A stretch of DNA of 64,000 nt, taken from contig OU015501.1 of the NCBI GenBank assembly GCA_907164885.2, forward strand, positions 25,863,083 through 25,927,082. The letters run 5' to 3'. Below, piece by piece: positions 35,881-47,350 of this stretch. Origin of the DNA: Dolomedes plantarius (taxonomy: Eukaryota; Arthropoda; Arachnida; Araneae; Dolomedidae). Numbering within the stretch: position 1 is the first letter of the stretch; every line of letters begins with the position of its first letter. A model generated the notes under the pieces. The model worked only from the letters and a program-made list of their open reading frames with translations, was not told the DNA's origin and searched no databases. Both the position numbers and the translations under genes were made by a program.

Positions 35881-37996
35881 TTTTGTTTCATGCACAATTT
35901 TCTTGGGATGGGGGGGGGGAATTAAGAAATGATTTTAGTACGAATTACAAGTAAAAAATTGAAGTTATAAAATTATGAATGTTAATGAGTAAATATAGTG
36001 ATAAAATTGGAATTGGTAATATTGTGAAATTAAACTAGAATATGATTTGTATTGAATTTATTGGTTTTTAACAATGGTGTGTTTTGAATTGAAATTTAGT
36101 AACTAATGAAAGAACTTTGGCTAAACCTAGTTTTTGGATTATTTTGAAATGTTTTGTTACCATTTTTGCAATGTTTTGTTTGTATATTGTGCTGAACTGT
36201 GTTTACATTTTCCCGAATATGACCAATCTTCCTATCTCAGAGATCCATTTCTTAATTGATTTTATATGTTGGGTGCCTAACACCCTTTTGACTCCACTTA
36301 GGTGGTTAAACTTTGTGTGTTGTTTAAAAAAACTGTCCTGATTTAAACTTTCTTTTAGAGAACTGTTGTTTGTGATGTTTTGGATCTTCTGAGCCAAAAA
36401 CCGAATGTGACGCCCCTACTTCTTTCATCTTTCAGTAAATTTTCTTCTTCTCGAATACTCTATCCTATCACCCACCTCTACCAGCGCGTTGGAAGTCATC
36501 CCATCTGTTTAGAATCCTTTTTAATTTCTTTGTTGCTTCACCTATTCAGCTACTTGATGTGCTGAGAAATAAATACCTGAAATAATGACTAAAGACAGGC
36601 CTTGGGGTGACCGCTCCTTTTAACCTCTCAGTTCCTATTCATACTTCCTCAGACATGACAAGCGCCCACATTTCCTGTTTCTCCATCTTAGTTCTTGACA
36701 AGGTGTTGTTTTGGCAGTCATGACCTGTGGGAGAATTACGGTTGGTCCACTGTACGGCCACAAACACTATACGCAAACAACTACACACCCTCACTCCTTA
36801 GTAGTAAAGTTAATTAATAATTTGAACCTAGGGCAGTGTGGGGAACACACATTCCGACACACTAACACTCTCTACATATTTTTTTCAAGCCATTGTTATG
36901 GTTTAGACCGTGTGAAATCATTTGAACCTGCTTTCCTCTGACCCAACTCTGCACAACCAATCAGAACTTATAAGGTTTTTTGACATAATGAATCTATCAT
37001 TGTGCATTTTTGAAATGAAAAAGTGTCAAGTACTATATTTATGTTCTGATAAGGGTGAATTGATTTGTAGATAAATTGTAAAATTATTGTGAAATTTATG
37101 TGTGTAGCATAACTCGAGAATGGAAAAGCGCTCTTGTAACCTAGGTTAATATAAAATGATGTTATGTAATATTATAATGCTGATAATTAAGGATACGCAG
37201 AAAAATTATCCCATGGGAAAGTTGATAGAACCTGTATGTTTCAATTATTAATATGTTATGTCTCTGAGTTCTTACAGGGGCAAGTCTGATGGTCGACCAT
37301 AAACATTTTCATCATTGAGTTTACTTTCAGCCATGTATACTTTCATATTCCATCCTAATTTGTGTAAATAAATTAAGTACATCTGTAAATGATTGAAAAT
37401 GGAACTGTTTTTGATTTGAGAGTGAGTGGACAGATTGTAGGACTGTCAAATTATTCTCCACTCAGGATCAGAGTAAGCATCTGGTAAGGTAGAGACTTTA
37501 TTTATAAACTCTACTAACCGTCCAAGTGATAATTGAAATATGTGATTGATATTTTAGTGTTTTAAAGTATGTTAAGTGTTACTTATATTTTGTTGTGTGT
37601 TACTTATATTTTGTATGTTAAGTGATATATTTTTTTAGATAATATTTTTGTCTTTCCTATTGTTTCTATTAACCAATGATGATATACAATCTTTTTCAAG
37701 ACTCAAGACCATTTCGATGTAAAATTGTTATGAATATGCACTGTATTTTTAAAAGCCACTGCTCCAGGTCATCCTGAACAGATAGAAGAGTAACTTAGGG
37801 GTTTCAGGGGAAAACTTAAAAATTAATTGATGGGTTTTGTTGGGAAATTGTTGACTGGGAACCGCAGCCCTGCTCAGCAATTTTCCAATGGATTAATTTA
37901 GATCTAGACTAACCTTGTTTTTCTCTTCTGATGACGTGTCGCAGAGAATTCGGGACTCTGTGTGCAAGCCTTCAGAGGGACGGGGAGGGGGGAAGT
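35881..37996. other. Non-coding 3' region of the LTR element
   Basis: 2.1 kb between the integrase tail and the 3' LTR. A 74-codon frame at 36117-36341 is hydrophobic in two stretches, and a retrotransposon env-like gene would sit here, but no motif supports that. A segment near 36408-36620 starting TGTGACGCCCCTACTTC and containing AATAAA could be part of another element; no second copy is present. A polypurine tract closes the region. Confidence 0.5.
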
Positions 37997-38503
37997 TGTT
38001 AAGCATTAACTGAAAATTCAGAGGGGGCTTTAAAATAGTAAGAAAGTAACAATCATTTTTAACAGAGAGCGTTTATTCTGAAGGAAAATATTCCTTTTAG
38101 CAGCGACAGTCTAGGTCGAAAAGCGAGCGATTCTAGCGAAAGGGTTTATTTTTAGAATAGTACGGGTTTTTGGTGCGAAGGAAAAGTGAACGTCAGTGAA
38201 AATGGAATTCCTGATGCTTGAAGGGAGACGTCTGCACTTGCGCTGGATGGCATAAACTCTAGAGACAGTAGATTTTTGGCGGCAGATTGATAGGGATTCT
38301 CGTTGACCGCGGAAGCGCACGGCTACGTGCCGAGGAAATTAACAAAATGGCTACGTGAAATAGATTACCCTGGAGCGTGGTTATTTCAAGAAACGCAATA
38401 AATATGGATTAAAGATTATTGACTATCTCATGAATCATTGCCTGCCACTCGCTCATTAATAAAAGGGCATTATGACTGCAAGAAGAATATTTAAAGACGG
38501 GTG

Positions 38504-38507
<4 letters not shown>
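37997..38507 (+). repeat. 3' LTR
   Basis: It starts TGTTAAGCATTAACTG directly after the purine-rich tract GACGGGGAGGGGGGAAG. It is the same length as the 5' LTR over the alignable part. About half the differences between them are C/T or G/A changes, many at CpG. Its last bases (GAAAT) merge into the TA repeat. Confidence 0.9.
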
Positions 38508-38547
<40 letters not shown>

Positions 38548-38548
38548 C

Positions 38549-38592
<44 letters not shown>
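38508..38592. repeat. (TA)n tract with one interruption
   Basis: TA on both sides of TTTCCTG, continuing the TA target of the LTR element. Confidence 0.95.
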
Positions 38593-38595
<3 letters not shown>

Positions 38596-38929
38596 CCATA
38601 TTGTGGTTGTGACAAGAGAGATTATTCAACACATTCAGTACTTAATAATAATCCATTATTTAGCTCTCAATTTTTTGCCGTTTTCTTTAATTATCAATAT
38701 TCTAACGCATGTAATATTTGCACAAAAGCTTTTCAGTTTTTGGTGATCAAATGTCTACGAAAAATGTCCATTATAACTGGTGTATATTGAGTTCAAAAGT
38801 GGAGTGACTACAAGAGAGGCATGGATGAGCACTAATTCCCACACTTCAGAGAAATCCTCTGATGCACATGCGTTCAAGGCATATAATTTAAGGGGGAAAT
38901 ATATTAATTAAAAGAGTACATTCATGAAA

Positions 38930-39200
38930 AGTACTACTTATCGACGTAGATCATCGTCTATGTACTTTGGGCCAGTTAAAGAATTTCTCCAATATGTTTG
39001 CAGGTAGGTTATAATGAAAAATTCCCATACAACGTTTATAGTCGAGTCTCTTTTTTTAAGGAAAATATTCGCATTCCGTGTTTTCTCTTGGTAAAATTAA
39101 TCTAAGAATCAGTATTTAAACTGAATCTTGATTCATCACAGAAGAGTGCCCAAACCATATATTTTAGACATTATCGGTAATATGTTCAAGAACATTTTAA
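38930..39200 (-). pseudogene. Tc1-like transposase relic
   Basis: On the minus strand VWALFCDESRFSLNTDS (near 39110-39160) is the first catalytic block of a Tc1 transposase. It is followed, in a shifted frame, by TGPKYIDDDLRR near 38945-38985, where relatives have a T-x-x-RY-x-DEIL segment. No terminal repeats, and the rest is unrecognisable. Confidence 0.55.
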
Positions 39201-39259
39201 GCATCCCTTCCCTCTGTATAAGGGAGCACAATGCTTTGATCACACATATAGACCTCGTT

Positions 39260-40870
39260 TGCCTACATTCCTTTTAACTTATTATTGTTGTTATTGTTGT
39301 ACCAATTATTGTTGTACCAATGGCTATTGCAAGGTCAAATGCCCGTTACTTTGTGTCAAATCTAAAGAAATAGAAACAGTATGCGGGTGCAATAGCAGCC
39401 TTCAAGAAATTTGAAACTTCCAAATGACAAGCGATTACTGTTCCGAAAGGTAACATTAATATTTTAGGGATCCCATTTTGTAGAATATTTAAGTCTGGGG
39501 GTTTGTTCAAAGTGTGATTAGGGAACCTCTAGTCAGCCAAAGACTCGCCCCTCATCAAAATGATCTAAATACTACGTCGATGAGATATATTTAATACAAT
39601 TCAAGCCCTCATTATCTCATTATCTAGCATAAGTCCATATTGTGTACGCAAGTATTAATAGACTTTCATGCATTATTCTCTAATTTTCTCCTGGGTAGTA
39701 TTTTTGCGCTAAACTATATAATTTATTAGCTTCTATAAAGAAGCTTCTATAAAGAAGCTTCTATAAAGATAGCTTCTATAAAGAAGCGCAAGTTCCTATT
39801 TCAAATTAGTACCCTTGAAAAGTTTCACAATACTTTTAGACATTTTTAACCTAAATTTTTCAAGTTAACCTGAAATTTCCTGATGTTATAGTACCTGTCA
39901 GTAAAACCTGATATATTCTATTTAATGTTACCTCTGCGTGTATATGTATATATGTGCCTATCTATCTATCTATGTATATATAAATATCTGTTCTGTGCTG
40001 AATGATATCATTTCATGCTTTGTATATCTCTGGTATAGCTTGAGGAATCGCACGGCAATAAATTTTATAGTAATAGGCTGTGAAAAAATATGCATATTCA
40101 GACTCATTTTCACTGCAGTTATTTTTAATTTATGTAAGTCTGGACTATATAACCTTCTGTTTAATTTTATAAAATTTCTTTTACTAATTCCACTTTATTT
40201 TACTGATTAGAGAAAACTGAATAATTATTTCATAGAAGGTAACCACAGTTTGACAGGTTATGTTATGCAGTAATGATTAGTATTTGACGATCGGAGAGAA
40301 CATGATACTTAATGTTACAGCCAAACTTTTAAAATATTTATCCAAACATTTCCTTAACCTGTTGTAAGTAAAAAATCAAATATATGCCATTTATGTACAA
40401 TAAATTATAAATTCTATGATAATACGCAATTTCATGGGAAGTGAAGATTAATAGGAACAGGTGGTTCTTAAATTTCAGATTTGAATCTTTCCAATTACCC
40501 TAAAAAGCAATTCAAAACTATTCTGCTCAAGATCATGACAAACTAATGAGAATGAAAACTTTTATTCTGATTTTTATACACTCTTTATTTTTTGAATTTT
40601 TGCATTACGTCAAATTTATAGCTTCATTTTTTTAAATTTCCAAGCAGACTAACTTTGAAAGAACGGGAAAAAAATATTCCTATTTAAGGGACCACAAAAA
40701 AATAGCATAAAATTTTGTTTCTCTCATAAATATTTTTTCCACATTTAATGTTGGATTTCCTTGGGACAGGAAAACAAATCAGTGGTAGGTAACTTGATAC
40801 TTATACAGTCAACATTTGTTAATAAAAATGCAGCCAAATCATCGAAATATTGATAATTTCTGCAAAACCT
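39260..40870. other. No gene seen; short tandem repeat at 39.73-39.79 kb
   Basis: At 39733-39788 the 16-base unit AGCTTCTATAAAGAAG is repeated about three and a half times. A TATC/TATG microsatellite lies near 39957-39975. The rest is AT-rich without supported features. Confidence 0.6.
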
Positions 40871-40872
40871 TC

Positions 40873-41250
40873 TTATTGATAAAATGTAGGCCCATCTATG
40901 GCTTGCAGAAGAGCACGAATTTTATGTGAGACACAATAATATTATTCTTGTATATAAGATATGTAATTCTGTACCAATCCACATTAACTTTTGTCCTAAC
41001 TGTACTAAGGGGACTATGAGATCGAAACTTTGTCTTCAAATGTCCCCACATGTGATATCTTCAATAACGTCCAGGTCAGCGACTGAGGTCAGCAAGGATA
41101 GAGCCAATACCTCATTCTCATAGATTTCAAACCACATGTTGATATATCTCTCACGATACACGGGTGCATTACCTTCTTGGAGACACCATCAGTCTAATGA
41201 GATTAACGCCTGCACCATGCGATACATGTAATCCGTCAGAATGATTTCGT
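40873..41250 (-). pseudogene. Tc1-like transposase C-terminal relic
   Basis: The minus strand encodes ISLDWCLQEGNAPVYRERYI (one stop removed within) and NMWFEIYENEVLALSLL near 41090-41200. Then VADLDVIED marks the Glu region, and the C-terminus KIRALLQAIDGPTFY ends at TAA 40873-40875. In relatives the sites read QDGNAP or QQDNAP and SPDLNPIE; here the second Asp is Glu. Several stops and frame changes are present. Confidence 0.6.
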
Positions 41251-41419
41251 AAACTGCTTTCGTAAACTTGCGCTTGAAACTTGATTTTTGAAATTTCCTC
41301 TGAGAGCAAAGCGGTATGAGAAAAGTTTTTGCAAGGCTTTAACAGCCCGGTTCTTACCACTCTCGACCCCTGGGAATCTTTCTCCCGGTCTCGTCGGGTC
41401 TAAATTTCCCATCAGTAAT

Positions 41420-43185
41420 TAACTTGTTCCTTAGTTTCTTTATAGCAAAAGACTGTTCCAATGAAGGCACTCATTTTTCTTCAGAAGCATTTAATACGGA
41501 CAAACTTTTTTTGCTGTTCATTTCTAGCGATAGCAATTTTCGTATGCATTTATTGGCTTTTTGCCATTTTCTTAGCACTGCATTATGATTTTTATCTATA
41601 TCCCCGTTATCAATTTAAACTCTTTATTGGCTTAAATTCTGGGTTATTTTTTCCAGTTGCCTTACAAACAGTGCGAGAAAATTTCAGTGCGAGTAAATTT
41701 CTTTTTGATTCATGAATATGCTTTATTATACCTTAATCCCCCTTTATTTGGGTTTAACAAATGAACATCTGAGACTAACTGATCACATGTGCCACTAGCT
41801 TCCTTTTAAAATTAACACTTTTGTACGGAACATTTTCTCTCATGTATTTTGGTATGATTTACGATATGAAAAATGAAAGAACTTACCTTATTTCTTCTAT
41901 TCAAAATCATCAAAACGATTTGATTTGACCTTAAGAGGGAAAAACTCTGAAAATCTGAATATAATCGTTCTGAATGTACACGAGCTTTTATAGTTTGGGC
42001 TTTTATAAGATTATTAAAAAATGTTAATTTTACCTTTGCTATAGTTACTTGTTTTAGAATTCTTCTTTTCTTTTTGTTGATATCAGGGTTGCATTTCAAA
42101 GTTTTTATTTAGTACATTTATTAGCTTTTTTCAATGTTTAATGATCTGCAATTTCATATTTAAATTGAATAAAATGCAATAATTACAGAAAAAGAACTTT
42201 TTATATACCATGTTTTTAAATTTTCTTTTGAATCATATAAACTTGAAAATTCTATGTATTAATAAATACTTTTTAAAAATTTTTTTGATAAATTATCCCA
42301 TCAACTTGAAAGAAAATGAAGTTAATTTGCGTTTAACTTTTCATTCCCGTCCCGGCCAATAGATGGCTGCACTAGTCTACAAAACAAAATTAACTGAAAA
42401 TAACTGAAAATGAATTTAATTCTGCTTAAAGATGGCTAAAAGTATTAAAATAATGCATTGTCATCGTGTTCTGAGCTATTCTAAATGTCTCAAATGTCCA
42501 GCTAGTCGTGAAGTTAGTTAAAAATCGATTGCAAGATTTTTACGGGACAAACACACAAACACACAAACAAACAAGAAAGCAAGTTAATAAAAACATGGTA
42601 AAAATGTATTCTCGCTGAAGAATTTTCCCAAAGTTTTTTATTTATATTTTTAACCCCAGAATGAATAAATTCCACATTTATACCTGTACAGACGGACTTC
42701 AAACCTCAAGTGACTTCTATTTTCTCTTGTACAATATTTGAATTAGCTTCATTATATGCTTGGAAATTCAGCATAAAGCTTTATTTCTGCATCTGTTTTG
42801 GAAACATTTTTTACAAAGCATCAGTAGAGCCAAAACACTCAGTTCCAATGCAATAAATAAAATCATTCCCTTCATTACTCAATAATGGACTTTGTAGCTT
42901 TATTCTGTGACTGTCACTATCATTTTATCAACGCATCTAAATTTTAAAATTCTCATTATACATAATTAAATATAATTTTTTTCAAAGTAGATTATGTACA
43001 CAACTGTGATTATATCACGAACGAAAGATGGTTAAAACACACCAACATTCATATTTCACAACGTTTGATTTCTACTTTTATATTTAAATTAAATTAATCA
43101 TTCTAACAATATTTTCTTAATGTTATTTGAAAACCCAAAGTTAAAACACAATGCAGTGTCAGATTGTCGGGTACCAAATATGAAT
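41420..43185. other. No gene supported
   Basis: A hydrophobic 84-codon plus-strand frame at 41461-41715 has no splice or family evidence. The rest is AT-rich. Confidence 0.45.
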
Positions 43186-43187
43186 AT

Positions 43188-43540
43188 ATAGTTGTTGTTG
43201 ATGTCCCTTGACCGACATGTAACATCAGATCAAGTCCCGAAGGCTATGGACGATGAAGGTGCGGCTCCGGTTTTTAATAGCACCACAAGGGTCGGAGTCC
43301 AACTTGGCTAAATGACCGGTCCCGTAATTTTGAACCGAGTCAATTGACGAGACCGGAACACTTGACCCCGCACCTCAAGAGGTAAACTTGAGAACTTGGA
43401 GGACATTGTAGCCACGACCTATTTTACGTGCCCCAGCCACCATTAGTGAACACGGCGGTAGATTTGCAGCGACGAGAATCGAACCAGGGACGTTCAGATC
43501 ACTGGCCTGCTGCTCTTGCCAACTGGGCTACCGCGCCCGA
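43188..43540 (-). repeat. tRNA-derived SINE, full length
   Basis: On the minus strand the head is GGGCGCGGTAGCCCAGTTGG (A box) and then GGTTCGATTCTCG (B box). The body ends with CGACCCTTGTGGTGC and a GGAGCCGCAC stretch, shared with the 3.2 kb copy, and a CAACAACAAC tail. Head geometry fits a tRNA-derived polymerase III promoter. This is the best preserved SINE in the window. Confidence 0.85.
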
Positions 43541-43544
43541 AGGT

Positions 43545-44950
43545 ATAGTACTTTGTAGTATTCCAAATGCAGGTTGGAATAACACAGCACTTAGTGCTTG
43601 ATTATTGTATCAAATACTGGAGAGATTAAGTAAATTATTACCCTTATTACTTCTAGTAATATTTTAAATACGTATCACAGACATCAGGGCAGGCTTCCAC
43701 AGAACTACCCACACGCATTTGCCAAGAGCTAATTTAGAATACTTTAAACCAAAAATTTCAGCTCCACTTATTAGATCTTGTTAATTTGATCAATCTTACA
43801 GATTCACACACGCTCCCTGCTTGGATTTTATGCCTATGTGTTGTGAATCTTTCTTCCAACTTTTACAAATTTTCAAACATATTCTTAAAAGACAGAGTTT
43901 AAATATTATTCCACATCCCCTAAGGAAAAATATTTTGCAGATTTTATACACAATTTTATTTTTATTAACTTCAAATAGAATTATATTAAGCAAGTTTATC
44001 CATTATGTTCTCTAAAAGCTTACCTCCCTTCAAATGTCCTTTTTGCTCTGTTGAACAGTTTCTTGACCAAAGAATTTATGCAAGTTTTAGCTCAATCAAG
44101 GTTCATACAGCAAAAGATATGACTGAATAAAGTTTGGACAGAATGGTTTAATAAAAGTGCTGTTTTTCACAACTGAAGTCTTTAACAAATTTTTTCAGTG
44201 ATTCCAGTTCAATAACGCACATTTAACTCTCTGTGTAATAACTCTGCATTACACATTGTAAATTTTCAACACAGTTTACGATAAAAAGATACAGTTTCAT
44301 AAATTTAAATCAATTTCCAATAATTTAAATAGTTGTTCTTTGTTTAAAACTTCGATGAATAAAGAAACAGGAGAGAAATTACTTACTAAAATTTAAATAT
44401 TGCAAGCTAAGCAATATCAGAAAACATTTGATTCGAAATCTTTTAAAATATTTGAGAAATATAATTTCAGAAATAGATTAAAGGAGAGAGATAGAAAATA
44501 TTAATATTTTATTTTACTCATAAACAAAACAAACCCGAAAGAAAGAGAAATCACATGGAAAGCAGAATTGTTACGACACCATGTCGAAGAATATAATTTA
44601 GTAGTTTTATCATGAATTGAAGTAGATATTACAATGAAAATACATCGATAATTATAATCAAATAATTAATTTTCAGTACTTTAGGTTTTTTAATAGTATA
44701 TACAAAAAATTTATATATTATTAAATGTTGTTTGTTTGCCAATGTGGGGCATTTGTCAATGAAATCATTCGCTCTCCAACCACGAAAATCTATGGTTGCT
44801 TTCACTGGGCACACTGTATAAAATATATTGTTAAATATAATAGGGTAATATATTTTTTTAAATTTTTTGCAAAACTTTCTTCACAGCCTAATAGTTTGAT
44901 TTTCATAAATTAAAGAATAACATTCAAACAAGTGTTCACAAGCTTAAAGT
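43545..44950. other. No gene seen
   Basis: AT-rich, several chance frames under 65 codons on both strands. Confidence 0.5.
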
Positions 44951-44955
44951 TAGTA

Positions 44956-45710
44956 TAAGGTTGTAATAAAAAAACTTTGCCGATATATAGACCTCTAGCG
45001 GCTGTTTCGTTCAACCGATCGAGATGAGATTTCAGATATAGTTATTCAGAGGTATAAGCGCGAGATTCTTTGAACGGCAGCCAAGTGGCGCTCACGGTTA
45101 CGGTTATAGGTAAAGAAACTCAAAACTTTTGAATGGCAACGCACTTTTTCCCGTCGCAAAATGCTCAGCGCCCCTTATGAGCGTTATACAAAACCCTTAT
45201 GAGCGTTGGAACGATACGTGTATCACAAAAAACGGGCGTGTTATGCACGCACAAAAAATAGCTCTGCGAACGGCCAACAAAAACACGATCGGGGTGTACG
45301 GAGGAAATTTGCATATGACAGAGGCAAGGCACCAATCACTGATGAAAACACAGATCGGACAAAAGGAAACTTTTATTTGGATTACATATTTTCCACATCG
45401 GTGCCATCGTTCGCAGAGCTGTTTTTTGTGCGTGCATAACGCGTCCGTTTTTTTCATACACGTACCGTTCCAACACTCTTTAGGGTTTTCGCATGCGCTG
45501 AGCATTTTGCGACAGTAAAAAGGGGGCGTTGCCATTCGGAAATTTCGAGTTTCTGTACCTATAATAGTAACTGTGAGCGCTACTTGGTTGTCGTTCACAG
45601 AATCTTGAGCTCATAGCTCTCAATAACTATATCTGAAATCTCATATCGATCGGTTGAACGGAACAGCCGCTAGAGGTCCATATATCGGCAGTTTTTTTAT
45701 GACCACCTTG
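44956..45710. mobile_element. Fold-back MITE with arms over 300 bp
   Basis: Arms 44956-45274 and 45407-45710 are inverse complements at roughly 85% identity by eye, separated by about 130 bases. The outer end reads ACAAGGTGGTCATAAAAAAA on the right-arm inverse, with TA on both sides. That end and the TA duplication suggest a Tc1/mariner-related MITE. Open frames across it (up to 133 codons) are mirror images of each other and not genes. Confidence 0.85.
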
Positions 45711-46045
45711 TAGTATGCTTTCTGTTAAGCATCAAAACATTTATTTATACCACATTCACTATGCCGGTGTTAAAGAAATCAGAACAATAATTTTAAATAC
45801 CTGAAAATTAATAACATAAAACTAATTTTATTGCTTTCTTTTGTCTCTATAACTTGATTAACATTCATAATATCAAATAATTCAAATAAAGAAACCATCC
45901 CCTTGACAAGTCTAAGCCATTTTAGTACGTGATTAGAGCAGATGTTTTGCATTTTATCGTTGGAAAGATACAAATTCATTTATCAAGATTTTAATGGATT
46001 TATCACAGTGTATGATACACGATCTTTCAAAGAGTTTGCTTCCTT

Positions 46046-46190
46046 AAGGCGGCAACTGATTTGTAACGTAAAGTTATAATGAAACACTAGGGGTGTAAAG
46101 TTGTAATATAAGTTATAATGTAATGCTCGGGGCGTAAAGTTGTAATGTAAGTTATAGTGTAAAGCTCGGGGCGAGCATTACGTTACAAAT
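46046..46190. repeat. Small inverted-repeat unit with two internal tandem copies
   Basis: Left TTTGTAACGTAA (46051) pairs with right TTACGTTACAAA (46176). Between them a unit of about 45 bp (GTAAAGTTGTAAT...GCTCGGGGC) is present twice. It could be a short MITE expanded by internal tandem duplication. Confidence 0.5.
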
Positions 46191-46286
46191 GTACCCATGC
46201 ATATTCGCGAATGATCAGCTCAAAAGGTTCTCCACTTCAGTCAGTTCAGTATGACCTGCACTGATTTGTAATGCAACGATCTCAGG

Positions 46287-46570
46287 CAGGCCTGTACAAC
46301 TCCAAATGTGATGAGGGCCATACTACGTTATGGCAAGCTTTCACGGACGCAAGAAAATACGATAGATGGGAAAGAGAATATTATTTTATCTAACAAAATA
46401 AATTCTGATTATTTTAGAAATTAAAGAAATATTTAGAGTCATTTTTATATATTCCTCTCGTAATATCATAAACCTAGAAATAATATACCGTATTTTTTAT
46501 AGTTATAATAATATGATGGCTTCACGGGCCACAGAGTGAGTGCTGGCGGGCCGTTTGTTGTGCAAGGCTG
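46287..46570. mobile_element. hAT-type MITE with 8-bp target duplication
   Basis: The left end CAGGCCTGTACAAC and the inverse of the right end, CAGCCTTGCACAAC, are imperfect terminal repeats. The flanks ATCTCAGG (46279-46286) and ATCTAAGG (46571-46578) match at 7 of 8. It is 284 bp and non-coding. A related, more decayed copy lies at 4.95-5.26 kb. Confidence 0.8.
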
Positions 46571-46679
46571 ATCTAAGGGATACGCGAAAAAACCGGCAGT
46601 CTAGAAAGGCATGATTGCTCGTCTCTCAGGCACTGAATCAGGCACTGAATGCTCGAGTTACATTACATTACATTACAAA

Positions 46680-47040
46680 GTATTTTTACAAGTCAGTCGC
46701 AGTTTTCAGATAAATGCGCATTAGAAACCTAATACTACAAGAAGCCAAAAATAAATATTAAACCTTTATAGATTTCATGTTTTTCAAAAAGTTCAAGTTA
46801 CGGAAAAGTTATTTTGAATTCATCTTTCTTAATGTCCACAAACTTATTTTTCAGACTAAATTAAAAAAAATTAAATAAAATTTAAAATTTTTAGGAGGGT
46901 AACAAAATTATCAAATATTTTATTCTTTATCAATATTATCTACATCACTCAAGATAAGAAGGACATTTCTACCTAGTTACTCGTGATTTTTTAGGAAACA
47001 ATTTTTTTCTGAAATCAACACTGAAAAAAATATTCTTTTA
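46680..47040. other. No gene seen
   Basis: Begins after a short ATTAC repeat (46660-46678). Otherwise AT-rich. Confidence 0.5.
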
Positions 47041-47350
47041 TATATGTTTAAACATATATAAAAGAATATATATATGTAGAAAATATATATATGTATATAT
47101 ATATGTATAAAATATATATATATATGTATATATGTATATATATATGTATATATGAATATATATACATATATGTATATATATATGTATATATGAATATATA
47201 TATATATGTATATATATATGTATATATATATATATATATATGTATAAAATATATATATATATGTATAAAATATATATATATATGAATATATATATGTATA
47301 AAGAATATATGTTTATTATAAGAAAACATATATTCTTTTATATATGTTTT
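47028..47350. repeat. Complex TATG/TA/TATAAAA array with mirrored ends
   Basis: Units TATATATATG, TATATGTATA and TATGTATAAAA alternate for about 300 bases. ATTCTTTTATATATGTTT occurs at the left edge and again (ATTCTTTTATATATGTTTTC) at the right edge, and an inverse copy (AAACATATATAAAAGAAT) directly follows the left one. So the array is bounded by repeated motifs in both orientations. Confidence 0.85.

Larger units (their letters stand above)
32228..38507 (+). mobile_element. Ty3/Gypsy-type LTR retrotransposon, deleted and interrupted
   Basis: Two direct LTRs bound a 6.28 kb unit. Inside, in order, are a gag-like ORF (33057-33617), a Tc1 insertion (33937-35472), an integrase C-terminal remnant (35614-35880), and 2.1 kb without recognised coding. 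A purine-rich tract lies immediately before the 3' LTR (about 37976-37995). Protease, reverse transcriptase, RNase H and most of integrase are missing, so it is not autonomous. The gag-then-integrase-last order and the integrase tail fit Ty3/Gypsy. No clear target duplication can be read in the TA flanks. Confidence 0.85.

Noticed and set aside
36117..36341. Possible env-like gene between integrase and the 3' LTR
   Set aside because: Only two hydrophobic stretches; no signal peptide, cleavage site or other motif to support it.
41300..41412. Minus-strand segment with a GTAAGA donor-like site after an open frame
   Set aside because: Lies beside a decayed Tc1, no acceptor, and the frame is short.
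41461..41715. Hydrophobic 84-codon frame that could be a membrane protein
   Set aside because: T-rich DNA gives such frames by chance; no start context, splice site or recognised family.
45129..45598. Frames of 129-133 codons on both strands
   Set aside because: They lie in the fold-back MITE and are mirror images of each other across its arms.
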